From Agrostemma githago (Eukaryota > Streptophyta > Magnoliopsida > Caryophyllales > Caryophyllaceae), in the NCBI GenBank assembly GCA_958450325.1, contig OY288247.1, forward strand, positions 13,196,429 to 13,260,428: a DNA stretch of 64,000 nt, read 5' to 3'. The notes beneath the pieces were generated by a model. It did no database searches. It worked only from the letters and a program-made list of their open reading frames with translations, and had not been told where the DNA came from. Position 1 is the first letter of the stretch; the number at the start of each line of letters is the position of its first letter. Both the position numbers and the translations under genes were made by a program. This document shows, one piece after another, positions 21,172 to 33,170 of this stretch.

Positions 21172-22013
21172 ACTGTCAGTGATTTGGCTAGTTTTGTTGT
21201 TAAACCCGGATGTTTTAGGAAGAATATTACTACCGTGACACTCTGAGGGTGATTTGTCTGCCGTTCAATGAGCATTTTTGGTTATGATCTATGCTGCCTT
21301 TTTTTGAAGAGTTTTAGCTAATACTGTTATTAACCTACCCTCATGGGCCAATCATGGCTTCATCCGTCCCTTTTGGAAGACTTTATAATCAATAAACTTG
21401 AAAGTGGTCCAAATGAAATTCATCGTAATTGATTTAATGTAAAACTAAAACAAATACACGTAGTTTGTTTCAATAGGAACCACTTGATGTGATTGTGACT
21501 CTTTATGTTGATGGCTTGATGTGATGAATTGATCTGTGTGACCCAATTCCAACTCCTCGAACTGTTTGAAATCAACATACCTATGGTGTAGCTTGGCATA
21601 CCCCCCTTTTCTCAGGATAGGTGTTGCCTTCCTCGAATACTCTTTACGGGCAGGAAAAAGTCTGTGTAACAGTCAAGACTATTCGGTGATTTCTGGTTCT
21701 GAAGTGGTTTTATCTTCATCATGAAATAAAACGTGATGGATCCTATCCTCCTCAGCACAGTCAGCAGAGGACATATTCTACTTGAATGTCGAAGACTGAT
21801 GATCATGTTTAGGACTTTCATGTTATGTCATTGTTGGTCTTTTCGAAGGGAAATGTTATGGCTACAAGGTTCCCATGACTCCCAATGTATATGGTAACTT
21901 TGACTCGAGACAAGATTGAGGAAGTGTTTGCCTCGCCATGGCAGCACAAGGAGAAATGTTAAAAAAATTACAATGTGAGGGTGATATTGAGGCATTTCAG
22001 TGATGTAATAAAA
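21172..22013. other. eL34 3' UTR and intergenic spacer
   Basis: Contains an AATAAA poly(A) signal at 21391-21396 for eL34. The rest, up to the convergent GST gene, shows no supported gene; a 69-codon minus-strand frame at 21612-21821 has no recognisable motif. Confidence 0.6.
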
Positions 22014-22781
22014 TTACAAGACATTCCTTCTAAAGAATTGTCGGAGTTTCTTGAGGAATTTGACCAAGTTTTCATGATTTGGAGCAGTCTCTACAACAAC
22101 TTGGAGTCCATCATGAGACTTCATCCATGAGAATGCAAGAGGGTAGTTTTCAGGCTGTATGAACTTCACATTTATGGCTTCTTGAACACCTTCAATTATA
22201 GGCAACAATGTTGCCATCAATATGTCTAAGATGTCCATACTTTCCGAGTCCCCTGAATGTAATTCCTCAACGTTTGCTTCTAGTTTCTTCATGTTCTCTT
22301 GGATCTCTTTCACGATCTTCTCCTCTTCGCGATCACTGGCAGCTTTCACCACGTCCCTCAGCTTCTCAAACAACTGTCGTAAAATAGTTACATACAGAGT
22401 ATTAGATTAGAAAAGGCGTGACCAAAGGCCACTGAGTAGATAAATTGTACCAACCTGTAAGTCGATGAAACTAGCCCAAAATCGCAGTTTAGCTCGCTGA
22501 TAATGATCTACAAGAGGGAAGATGTTAGGAGCATTGGTCCAAATGTCATCAATGTACTCAAGAATGATAAAAGATTCGGGAATAGGCCTTCCATCATGAA
22601 CCAACACCGGAACTAATTTCTTAACGGGATTATATTCTAAAAGTAACTTGCTCTTGTTTTTCAAGTCTTCTTCGATATAGTCGTAAGATACACCCTTAAG
22701 TTTAAGGCCAATTCTTACCCTTCTTACCCAAGGACTTGCCCACATCCCATGTAACTTGACATCTTCCTTTGATTCTTCCAT
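22014..22781 (-). CDS. Tau-class glutathione S-transferase (GSTU), two exons
   Basis: On the minus strand exon 1 is 22781-22455 (109 codons) and exon 2 is 22373-22014 (119 codons plus stop), joined across an 81-bp GT-AG intron. The product is 228 residues, in the tau-class range, with the single intron where GSTU genes have it. The thioredoxin-fold N-domain has VKLHGMWASPWVRRVRIGLK, with Ser16 as the likely catalytic serine, and NPVKKLVPVLVHDGRPIPES with the glutathione-binding Pro and Glu-Ser. The C-domain begins FWASFIDLQLF and is more divergent. Such enzymes conjugate glutathione to electrophiles in the cytosol, often under stress. It converges on eL34. Confidence 0.92.
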
Positions 22782-22840
22782 ATAACTTGAGTACGAGTTG
22801 TTTTGATTTGTGTGTAGTCTTAGTTTAGCTCGGTTAATAC

Positions 22841-22847
22841 TATATAT
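22841..22847 (-). promoter_or_regulatory. Probable TATA box of the GSTU gene
   Basis: TATATAT on the minus strand about 60 bp before the GSTU start codon, leaving a short leader of about 30 nt. Confidence 0.5.
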
Positions 22848-23678
22848 GTTAAGGATGTGAGAAATGTGTTTGGTGTGATTAAGAGTGCATGTGCATCCAA
22901 CAAGATGAAAACTACTCTCAGGCATTTGTGACCACATATTGGCCCATGGAGTGACAATGGCCAACAAGTCAGTAGGTCGCCAATTAGGTCCCTACTGAAT
23001 CCATGTATCTCCATTAATACCACCTACCAGGGCTGTCTAACAGGGAGGGCAAGGTGATCGAAGGAGTCGGACCTCCAATTTTTAAAAATCTATTTAAGAG
23101 CCTTACACTTAATACTCAAACCAAGCCTCCAAATGTTTTAAGACGACATTGCCACCTACCTTACTAAACTTTTTACTTTATTTATTTCCAAACATTTGTA
23201 ACTACCTGACAAACGGGTCAAATGGGTCGGGTTCGGACCAGATCATTTCGGGTTTGGGTCATTTTCGTGTTTAATATTTTCAACTTTTTTTAGGGATATA
23301 GACTCGTTTCCTATAATAACATCCAGACCAGTTTCGGGTTAAATCGAGTCAATTCCGATTACGGGTCAAGTTCAGGTCTTCAGTTTGAAAGTCATGACGA
23401 CTTATTCGGATCGGGTCAATTTTGTTAGGTCTATTTGTCCACACTTAACTAAGAACACATCTCATCGAGTCTATTATGGCCTTGCACCTCTATATTTCCA
23501 TCTCTTCACAAATGGGCATTTGTTCATCTCCTAACGCTGCAAGGGACAATCTAAAACATGTTAGTTTCGTAATGAAATGTGAATTTCGTCGATTGTATCA
23601 CATCATCTGCAATTTACACAACTAAAATCTAGAGAACAGATGAAAAAAATTAGAAGTTCTCATCCCCTTTAAAAGGTA
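22848..23678. other. GSTU upstream region and non-coding spacer
   Basis: No gene supported. At 23215-23425 there are repeated CGGGTC / GGGTTCGG words (ACGGGTCAAATGGGTCGGG and similar), resembling a common plant dispersed repeat; its ends are not clear. Confidence 0.4.
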
Positions 23679-23921
23679 CTTCCACTGTTCCATTTGATTG
23701 TTTGCATTTGCTTTTTCACACTTGTCAATGCACATTTTCTTTTGTTTATATATTTGGTTACGTATTTTAAAAAAATTGATATCTATAACGTGCTCGATTA
23801 GACAATTTAAACAAGATCTCACGTATCTATTTTATATATTATATATTAGAAGTTATATTGACGATTTCACTCACTTATGAATAGTGACGCAAGTGCAAAC
23901 AATCAAATGGAACGGAGGGAG
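23679..23921. mobile_element. Stowaway-type MITE, TSD TA
   Basis: The right end (complemented) reads CTCCCTCCGTTCCATTTGAT and the left end CTTCCACTGTTCCATTTGAT, with TA on each side (23677-23678 and 23922-23923). CTCCCTCCG ends and TA duplication define the Stowaway group of Tc1/mariner MITEs. 243 bp. Confidence 0.88.
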
Positions 23922-24289
23922 TATATTAACTAAACAAAGGTAAATATATAAGCACCATAATGTTAAAAAATAATGCAAAGTCAAAATGTTAACAAATGTT
24001 GCATACTAATGGGAATCTCATCATAAGTAATATTGAAACCAATGAGTACTATGTAAGTATGTATGATGTTATGAATGTCATTATTTTAAAGATTTTTTTA
24101 TGGGGTGCCCCTCAACTAATGGTTTTTCCATGTGATACCCCCACTGTTTTTGAATTACAGGGTGTACTTCTAAACTTTACTAATCCCTCCCTATCATACC
24201 AAAGTGACAAGTGTATTACAATTATTTTTTTTAAATGAATGATTAACATATTAATCAATCCAATTTAATTTAATGCTCAAAACCATATA

Positions 24290-24579
24290 CTCCCTCCGGA
24301 CACAATTTATCGCCCCGCTTTCCTTATTTGGAAGGTTTTTATTTTTTGCCTCACTTCTCCACTTTCCTTTTATATCATAGCCAAATTACCATATTACCAT
24401 TCTTTCTATCATTTATTACAAGATTAGTCATTCAATTAACCTTCCATCTTATACTTAACCTACAATATTTGGGCATGTGTCAATAATTTAGGCCCACCAT
24501 TAATTTGTTTAAATTTTATATTGGTCTTCTTATTTTACGTGCAAAAAGCTATGGGGCAAAAAATTATGTTCGGAGGGAG
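24290..24579. mobile_element. Stowaway-type MITE, TSD TA
   Basis: Ends CTCCCTCCGGACACAATTTA and (complemented) CTCCCTCCGAACATAATTTT, flanked by TA (24288-24289 and 24580-24581). 290 bp, non-coding. It differs in sequence from the copy at 23679. Confidence 0.9.
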
Positions 24580-24723
24580 TATTTTTCTTTACCATTCACC
24601 AAGCCACCAAATTCTACCAAAATACACTTTTGTTATCGGCTAATGCATGCATCATCAACGTCGATCTCCCCCCCCCCCAAATCCTTTAACCTCAATCCCT
24701 TCATCACTCATATATCTTATTTC

Positions 24724-25300
24724 TGTAGGTTACAACCCTTAAACCCAAAGACCTATTACAAGTATTAACCGAAAAGACAAAAGTAGATGGATAACAATTA
24801 TACCTTATTTGCAGTGGAACAGCGTACGTATTAATAACAATATAAGAATAAACCCAGAAATATAATCTCTGCGGACAGAATAAATATTCTCCACGGACAG
24901 AATAAATAATTCCCACGGACAGAATAAAGCACCCCAAACGTGATGCCTCCTTTGTTATCTACACGGGTAAGAAACTGCGACGTATATGCTAGTATAAGGG
25001 TTTGTGAGACGGTCTCACAACTTCTCTCTAGATCTCTCTTATAACTCTTTATAAGAAGAACATATATTATGAGTTAATACTCTTAATTCCATATATTAGT
25101 TCATCATATGAACCTCCTTATATATAGTAGATGAGAAACTAGAATTTAGGTTATTACATACAATAACTCTAATTACCATAACCCAACAACGCAGCTGAGT
25201 CCGTATTACTATTGACCCGATATATTTAATATATCGATATATATTTATAATATACCGTACACATTGTGTGTGACCCAATGGGCCCACTTAAGACTACCAG
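24724..25300 (-). repeat. 3' LTR of the decayed copia-like element
   Basis: The 24724-25020 part is confirmed by the matching right copy. Beyond that the extent is a guess because the right copy is interrupted. Contains three copies of a CACGGACAGAATAAA-type unit (24870-24930). Confidence 0.6.
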
Positions 25301-28300
25301 ACACGTAACTCATTTACATGTCAATCTGCCATCGACCTCTAGCAAGGCATATCAGATACATAGAGTTAAGCGGGTTAATTCGTAGGACAGTGGACATAAC
25401 TTCTTCAGTCTTCCACTGGTACATGTTCTCTCAAGAACGGCGTTAAGTCACTTTGCTACTATTGTCTCCAATTGAGAAAGAGGTAAGAAGAAGTGTCATC
25501 CTCGCATGTCTCAATCTTTTACTTGAATCTTTGAGTTGACTCGTTAAAAGAGCAGATGTATGACATTCATCCCATTTGAGCGTGGCCACGCATTTGCACA
25601 AGTCACACTCTTCGAGTGGCCAAGAAACAATAAATTCCCTTCAATAAAGGAAGAGCAAATCCCCTCTTGTCTAACCACATCTTATCACACGATCCATGCA
25701 TGCCCAATAACCATCCATAGCCCCCTTTCACAGCTGACGAGGAATAGTATCAAAGCATACACATCACATGTACAGGATAGTCAAAGACTCAAGTCTAAAG
25801 ACCATACAAGTTCGTAACTTGTAAAGAACTTTACTGACACTAGGCGAAATCTTAGTAAAATCCTTTTCGGCGGGTCTGTCTAATGCATGTTCTTAACATA
25901 CACCCGTGTGCCTGGTTTAGTATCTCAATACCAATGACTCAAGGAACTTAGTCATCAACCAACTCACACTAGTCATTTAAGGGTATTCAAATGTCCCAAC
26001 ACAATACCCTGACTAGAGACAAAATCATTACAACATCTAAATAGAATTCCAAGACTAAGTCACGTACTTAGTGATCTATTTCATCAATGTAAATTATTTA
26101 GGGACAAAACTCGGTTACATTAACCAAATGACAATATGTCATACATATATCAATTATCGAAATAACTCTCACAAAACCAACCACCTCTAAAAGTACTAAG
26201 ACTGATGCGAATGCGGAAGCGGTTTAGAATAAGAAATGAAAGTTGGGTCGAAGGTTAATGTAACCTTGGTTAATGACGTGGATTTTGGAGTGAAATTGAA
26301 CTAAGGTTAATGGAACCCTGGTTCGTGGTTAAGGTCTGTGGGGATTTTGAGTTTTGTGGCTCGGCTATTTTTGGGAAGCAGACGCTTCGTTTTTTTGTAT
26401 TTTGTGATCCGATGTTAATCGGTGAGTAATCAAAGGATATTTAACCCGTAGTTCGACCTTGAACTCGGAATTAATAGCTCAGAGTTTGGAGCACCAACCC
26501 TCTAAACACTTCGAAGCACCTTCTCGAAGTTTAAACACGAGATTAACAAATTAATCCAGAGTTTGACAAGTTGTTTGTAAATTCATAAATATTCGATGAA
26601 TTATTAAATGAACGACTATGGCTTATATAGCCTACAATGCGTGATATCCTCGTGATATTCCGAGTGATATCTTACTCTAGTAATAACATAGATAAATGGC
26701 AACTAATCTTATGAAAATAATTACTAATATCACACGCTACATATGGGTGTGATTTTTATCCTACTTGCTTTAAATAACAGAGTAGTGTGTATCATGTGAG
26801 ATCACGACATCCCCACTTATTTGATGAAGATCCACTAGCTTGATTCCTTGCCATATATGAGAGATTTCCACAGCTCCAATTATTTGATGGAGATCCTTTT
26901 GTTTATTTCTTGCCACATATTCAAGATAGTTTGATATCCCAAATATTTGGAGATCCTCTTGTTGCCTTTTATGTGAAATTGGTGTATCATAAGAGATACT
27001 AGCCATATCTCTTTTTATCCTCCTACCATTATGGTGGATATCTTGCCAATCCCACGAGATCCTCCATATCCTTTTAGAATAAGAAATATTCTCTTGATAG
27101 ATCCCTTGTTTAGTTGCACGAATCTGGCCATGTTTGGGCCAATACACGCCTACCCATAACGACTTGTGATAGGATGGTTCACATGCGTAGTCAATTGCTT
27201 TATCAGGACCGTTGACTAATTTTTTGGGCTCCACAATCGGGTCAAAGACCACTCGCTCATGCATCTTATACCGATCATAACCAATATGATCTTTATGTAG
27301 AGGAGGTTTCGGGACATACAACATTTGTATCGGTTATTTACAAGTATATGATTAATCTACCTTCTCTCAATAAAGGCAAACTGTTAGTTTCATAAGCAAC
27401 AAATTGCTTCGTAAACTTTAAAGTTGAGTGTGTGCTTGATTCGTAATCAAACGTTGGTTTGCTTCAAAAGCAATAGAACACTAACTTTAGTCATAATACT
27501 AGTCACAAAGTTGTCATTTGGAACCGTTCCAACTCACAACTTCTCATCCAAAACAAAATATACTGAGATTACAATCTCATGTCATTTTTGTCTATTTGGA
27601 AATATGAATCGTTGTAACTTGTTTACAATAATTCGTTTATCACATCATGCGCATCTCTTAAACAATTCCCCTTTTTGCTTCTTAAGCGCAAAGAAACAAT
27701 TCTTAGATAACATTCTAGTAACACTCACCAGATTAATATCTACTCGTCACACGAGCACATAATAAACATATTTCTTGCGAAGTCTTCTAGACTTATAGCA
27801 ACCAAATGTTGTTTAGTTAGAGAAGTATGTCACTTACATACCAAATCATAACGATAAATGCACTCCCACTAGCCTCTTGCACACACTTTGTCTCTCTTCG
27901 TCTCAAAGGAATTCAAACATCTTTGAATTACCACATTGAGAACGAAGATACTTGCTCCATGCTCCTATCAAATCGGAATATTCACATTTATCTAGCAATT
28001 TTAATAATATAAAGTTCATACGATGTGTCGCACACATCATATTGCATCCCTTTTAAGAAATATATTTCACATATATATGTCCAAAACTCATCATAATGAG
28101 TGATGACATTTAAAATGCTAAACCAATCTTAATAGACTTAAGCATAATGTTGTAAAAAGGTTTTTCCATAGTCATTACTATGAGATCAATCCATAACTAC
28201 CAACTATGCTTCATATATACTCTTATATCAATCTACATCGTCTTTATATTGAAGACCATTCTTCACTATAAGACTCATTTAACCCAAGTCTATACTTGGT

Positions 28301-28836
28301 TATGGTATATAGAATCTATAAGATTTTATGTGACTTTTAGAGTCTTTACCCATTATTGTTTTATCATAGGTCAAACCTACGTAGGATAATATTTTATAGC
28401 TAAGATGATCATGACTTTTCATGGATGCATCAATATCCTCTTCAACAGTTGTAGAGAATTCCTGTTAATCTTGAACAATTCAAGGTCGATTATACTCCCA
28501 CTGTTTCTATTAGAAATCACATATTTTTAAAAGAAACATATCACCCCATTCAACAAAACTGTTTTGTTCTTTGGATGATTTGTAGAATTAACATAATATC
28601 CCTAATAAAACACATGTCATAATTGAGTCTAAGTTCTAGAAAATGATTTTCTTTAAACTTAAAAACTTGATAATTAAGAAAAAGACTTTTTAGAACATTT
28701 TCAATCCATATCTCATATGATGTCTATTCTCCGACTTACATGGACAATCTCATCAACATTGTACAAAGACTTTCATAGTGCATAAGTTTCTAAAGCGTCA
28801 ATAATATATGCATATGACTCATCATAGACCAAATCA
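25301..28836 (-). mobile_element. Decayed internal region of the copia-like shell, left part
   Basis: AT-rich, stop-rich sequence. On the minus strand near 27800-27900 a peptide YVSDILL preceded by hydrophobic residues looks like the mutated YVDD box of a copia RT. No intact domain remains. 26203-27323 is listed separately. Confidence 0.35.
26203..27323 (-). mobile_element. Possible minus-strand LTR with a 184-codon open frame
   Basis: Complemented, it runs from TGTTGTATGTCCCGAAACC to ...TTCCGCATTCGCATCA, with a TATA box inside GGCTATATAAGCC (about 26619-26631). Upstream of that box lie degenerate repeats based on GGATCTCCATCAAATAA (a unit of about 57 bp), which give the 184-residue open frame at 27324-26770. 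I recognise no domain; the repeat-derived protein is probably incidental U3 sequence. No target duplication found, so LTR status is tentative. Confidence 0.35.
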
Positions 28837-29466
28837 CATTACTACAATAATGATCTATTGCAATGCACCGAAAATGTTGCATAAGACCTTTAAAATGTTT
28901 CTTTATGATTTATGCAACATTTTGAAGTGTGCTGCTTAAAGCTCCGTTGCAATAGCCTAATGTAACACTTTGTGCAACATTTCTACTCAAATGCAACATT
29001 TTTTCAAAAATGTTGCAACGATACACTAATGCAACACATATCTTGAGAAACTATTGCAACACTTCGAATATATATATGCAACACTTTTTCACCCATTTTG
29101 TAACACTTATTTCAATGTTATGCAACATTTTTTTTGCCAAAATGAAACATAAAGGCAACATTATTTGGTGCTAATGCAACATATCCAATTATGTCAAAGG
29201 CAACACTATTTTAATTCTAATGCAACATTCTTGGAAGGAATTGTCCTTCGTGTTTGATAAAACACAACGTTAGTAACGTCAACCATTTTCTTTGTAACTT
29301 TATTAATTTTTAAAACAATCGTAGTACAAATCGTACCACTATATACATATCTCATTCCAAAATCCTAGCATTTGCATTAAATAAACATTCTAATATCACC
29401 ATTCAGAAAACCCACCAGTTGCATTACATAAATATCCTAATAAAACAAACTTTAACCTCAAACTAC

Positions 29467-29696
29467 AAATTATTGAAAATTATATTCATCAAAACGTCCA
29501 AAATAGTTATTTCAGTAATTGCCCTTCATTTCTTTTCCAACTCTTATCTCGATACCTGCTGCATCCAGAACAAAATAATAAATTATTGAAAATTATATTC
29601 ATCAAAACGTCCAAAATAGTTGTTCTTTCAGTAAGTGCCCTTCATTTATTTTCCAACTCTTGTCTAGATACCTGTTGCATCCAGAACAAAATAATC
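29467..29696. repeat. Tandem duplication, ~113-bp unit, inside the CACTA element
   Basis: AAATTATTGAAAATTATATT starts at 29467 and again at 29580; both copies run on to GCATCCAGAACAAAATAAT with a few differences. Confidence 0.9.
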
Positions 29697-31656
29697 AATT
29701 AAACTACTTGCTACATTAATAGATTATTTCTGAATCAGCATTTATAGAAAAACAAAGATAAGTACAAAAACATAGGAGTTTAATATAAGGGGTTTGAATT
29801 TTATGGGGGTTGTGACCAAGAGACTAAAGTGACCTCGCATCAAAATTTGTGAAAATAGAAAGCAATGAGTTGGTCTAGGAGTTGAGGACAACATTGTTCC
29901 AAATCTGGCTGTTATGTTGCCTATGATTTGTGATCAAGTGCGCATACAGACATAAGCTGCCTATGATGGGAAGAAAATAAACCAAATGCATGAATTTTCT
30001 TCTTTAGAAAAGCAAAGAATCGTATAACATGAATCAGAATTAAAGTGATTTTACACCATCTGTCCTTATAACATGACCTAAAGTTCATTCATGAAGCTGA
30101 GTATAGAAGTTGAGAAACCAACAGTAGTTTTAATTAATTAAACACGATGAGGATTCCACCCATTCTTTCAAGTTGTGAGGCTGAGGGTGCCATGTTGCTT
30201 AAACTATTCGATGAAATGAGAACAAACCTATATAAACAAGATATGAGTAATTTTAAACACCCTGATAAAAGAAGTATTTCCTAAAGATATTTAAATCCCG
30301 GACATTGAGCACAAAAAGAGAGTTTGAAGGAACATTATAGATTAGAAGGAAAAGAAATATAAACCTTGTCCTGCCGGAAAAAGCACTAGGTACATCTGGA
30401 GTGAAATTCTTCACAAGACCTACAAACATATTAGGTCTGAAAGAAAAGAGATGTATACACTTCATGAAGAATTAGACCTAATTCTAATATCATCTACACT
30501 TTAATTTTTGGTTACATGTTCACTCACATATATCCTTAAATTTGTCAAAAACACAAAACATATGGTACTTAAAATTCATACTGCATATTTTTTTTAAAAT
30601 TTGAACACATATTCAAAGTCATACTCCAATAAAAATAAAAATCTTAAACTCAGGAATTGAGTAAAAAAACTCTTGTCGCTCGAGTTAACCAAAATCAACA
30701 TGAATTGAGTAAAGGCTGTGAAAGAACAACTCCATTGGTATTTGATAGGCACAAAAAAGACAGAACAAGACTAAGTGACTAACAACTTTGTTGGATAGAA
30801 TATTATTACTTAGAAGGCTAGAGTTTTTGAATCCCAACTCAATGTCATTTTCTTTAAATACTCTTTCTGAGCCATGAAAGATATACTCGTATTTTTTATG
30901 CAACGAGCAAGCATCTTTCTAAGCTAAATTTTGCAGTTTTCACAAATGGACCAAGTAGTTTACCCGCTTCAAAGCGTGGTTGCTATACACTTACCATGCA
31001 GTCGGAAGTAATGATCCAAATTAAAATTTTGCCTTGTCCACACTCCACAGGCACCTCAATATCTCAATCGGTTTATTTTGCAATGACTTGATTTCATCCT
31101 TAGTAAAGAACCCGAATAATATGAGCTGCAAGAGTCAAAGGCAAGACCGTATAAATATATATGATCAATGACTAAGCAAAGGAAAAACACTAGGTGAAGC
31201 ATATACATATCCTATTAATCATAGAAATTACACGATTGAATTCACATTCAAACTAAAAATAGAATGAGACATAAAATAGATGCAAAACACACACATGTTG
31301 TGTATGCTGAAGTTCCGACATATATGAATTCATTATTCATACATAATGAAAATAAAGAACATGCATATAAAAACAATAGATGACTAGCATATAAAAAGAA
31401 TAGTCTGAATTTGTCAAAACATACCCTTCAGGAGGGAATGGGATGGATCAGTGATAGGATGATCGTTTCCTTCTGAACCCTTCCTCTGTAATAAGTTTTT
31501 TAGTTTGCCTTTCCATTCCATCCACTTTGCTAATTAACTAAACAAAGAAAAGTGAATAAGTGATTGCCAGTCTTTCCCATCATATCCTTCCATCCAAACA
31601 AATGGATAACAATCATCATAGGCTCAGGACACTCAACTATCCTATCATGTTTATAT

Positions 31657-31985
31657 ATGCAACATGTAAATTATATAAATTTACCTGTATCAAAGTATCA
31701 ATGACTTAACAACTGCGTTACAATAGCTCGAGTATTTAGGAGGAATTCACTGATTCACGCTACATTTTTTTTAAAAAAAAACCTCCTTCAAAACCAGCAT
31801 TCAATCGGTTTCATTGCTCTATACTTATATAAAAAAAATTTGATAGCAACATGTAAATTAGATCACTTCAGCTGTATCAAAGTATCAACGACTTCGACCC
31901 TCGAACAACCGTGCTGCAAAAACTAGGGTTTCAGGAGAAATTCAGATCATTCGCCCTACATTTAAAAAAAATCCCCTCTCAGCCA
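31657..31985. repeat. Diverged duplication inside the CACTA element
   Basis: GCAACATGTAAATTA...CTGTATCAAAGTATCAA...ACTT occurs at about 31660 and 31846, each followed by a similar passage with a poly(A) run, about 186 bp apart and more diverged than the 29467 pair. Confidence 0.7.
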
Positions 31986-32099
31986 GGTATTAAATAAACT
32001 ATGGAAAGAGGAATTATTTGTCTCATACACACATCAATCCACTACAGTTAAGTTACCAATCAAACACAAACACGCATAGTTACAGACTAATTACCATCA

Positions 32100-32345
32100 T
32101 GAATTCAATCAATCCACGCTGACTGTCGTGAATACAATCAATCCACGCTTAATCTCTTTAATTTTTAAGTCGAAGAGTGAAAAATTAATTACCGTCATCT
32201 CTGATTCATTCAGAACAAACAAGTTTCAAGATCACCATTGAAAAAAGAGAAGCGGAGGTAGAGAGGAGAGCGAACGTGATAGCGGAGGCGGAGAGGCGAT
32301 CTGCTGAGGTTGATTGGGTTGATGGGTTAGGGAAGATGATGGAGG
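32100..32345 (-). other. GC-richer block near the right end of the CACTA element
   Basis: A patch rich in GCGGAGG and GAGAGG words (32245-32345) follows direct copies of AATCAATCCACGCT (about 32106 and 32137). On the minus strand it resembles a C/T-rich gene leader, so it may be captured host sequence. No coding match recognised. Confidence 0.25.
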
Positions 32346-33170
32346 TTAGTACGGTGTACGGTGTACTTTTTTTATTTCACTTAGGGGTATCCCGAAACTA
32401 ACATAAATTGTGAGCATTGTTAAATTTCAACTCGATCCGACATGAATTAAACCGTTTTTCATGCCTCGTCCGATCTGAGAAATATAATTTGAAAATGTCT
32501 CGAACCTAATTAAGTAAACCTTATTTTCATGACTCGAAAATAACCCGACCCAAACCTGACCCCGTTGACTCGTTCGTCGATCTGAATCAGTCACGGCCAG
32601 AATATTTTGACTTGTGACGACCCAACGCGCACATAACCTTAACTCAAAAAATTAATATACTTGTAAAAATTTGGTTCGACAAATTAAAAAATTCGTATGA
32701 CACGACTTGTGAGTGTGTGACCAAACTCGCACGCCCGATCTTGTTTCACATGTCTACTTATTAAATGAGCAATTACTTATCGAGAATATATAATAGGCGT
32801 TGGTTTCCTAAGAGTAAAGATGTCATCAAGAATGTGTTTCTTGTTTTTTTACTATAAAATCTATCTGAACTTTCATACTCTCATTTTTTATCTTTTTTAT
32901 TTAATTATGTGATAGTATCAGTTATCCTAACAATATTGCAACAGATTTAAAAAGCGTTGCCAGATGTTTCACAAAATGCGACAATTACTTAAAAGTGTTG
33001 CTAAATCGTGTTACAATTGCAACGTATTTTTAAAAATGTTGCACTTTAAAATCAAATGCAACATTTTTTAGATAAGTGTTGCATAGGTAATATCACTATT
33101 AAAAATTGCAACACAATAAGAAAGTGTTGCATCGAAAATGTTGCAATAGACTCTTATTGTAGTAGTGTCA

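Larger units (their letters stand above)
28837..33167. mobile_element. CACTA DNA transposon, non-autonomous, TSD TCA
   Basis: Left end CATTACTACAATAATGATCT and right end (complemented) CACTACTACAATAAGAGTCT are CACTA-type inverted repeats, the left with C to T in the third base. An exact 3-bp duplication TCA flanks it (28834-28836 and 33168-33170), as the superfamily makes. Both subterminal regions (28860-29230 and 32935-33150) are dense in TGCAAC/GTTGCA words, the expected transposase-binding repeats. 4,331 bp with no TNP2-type transposase; the longest frames are about 70 codons and unrecognised. Confidence 0.92.

Noticed and set aside
21612..21821. 69-codon minus-strand frame as a LINE remnant
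   Set aside because: No cysteine/histidine pattern of zf-RVT or other motif; probably 3' spacer sequence.
23215..23425. Defined MITE with CGGGTCGGGTT words
   Set aside because: Repeated words are visible but no inverted ends or target duplication could be fixed.
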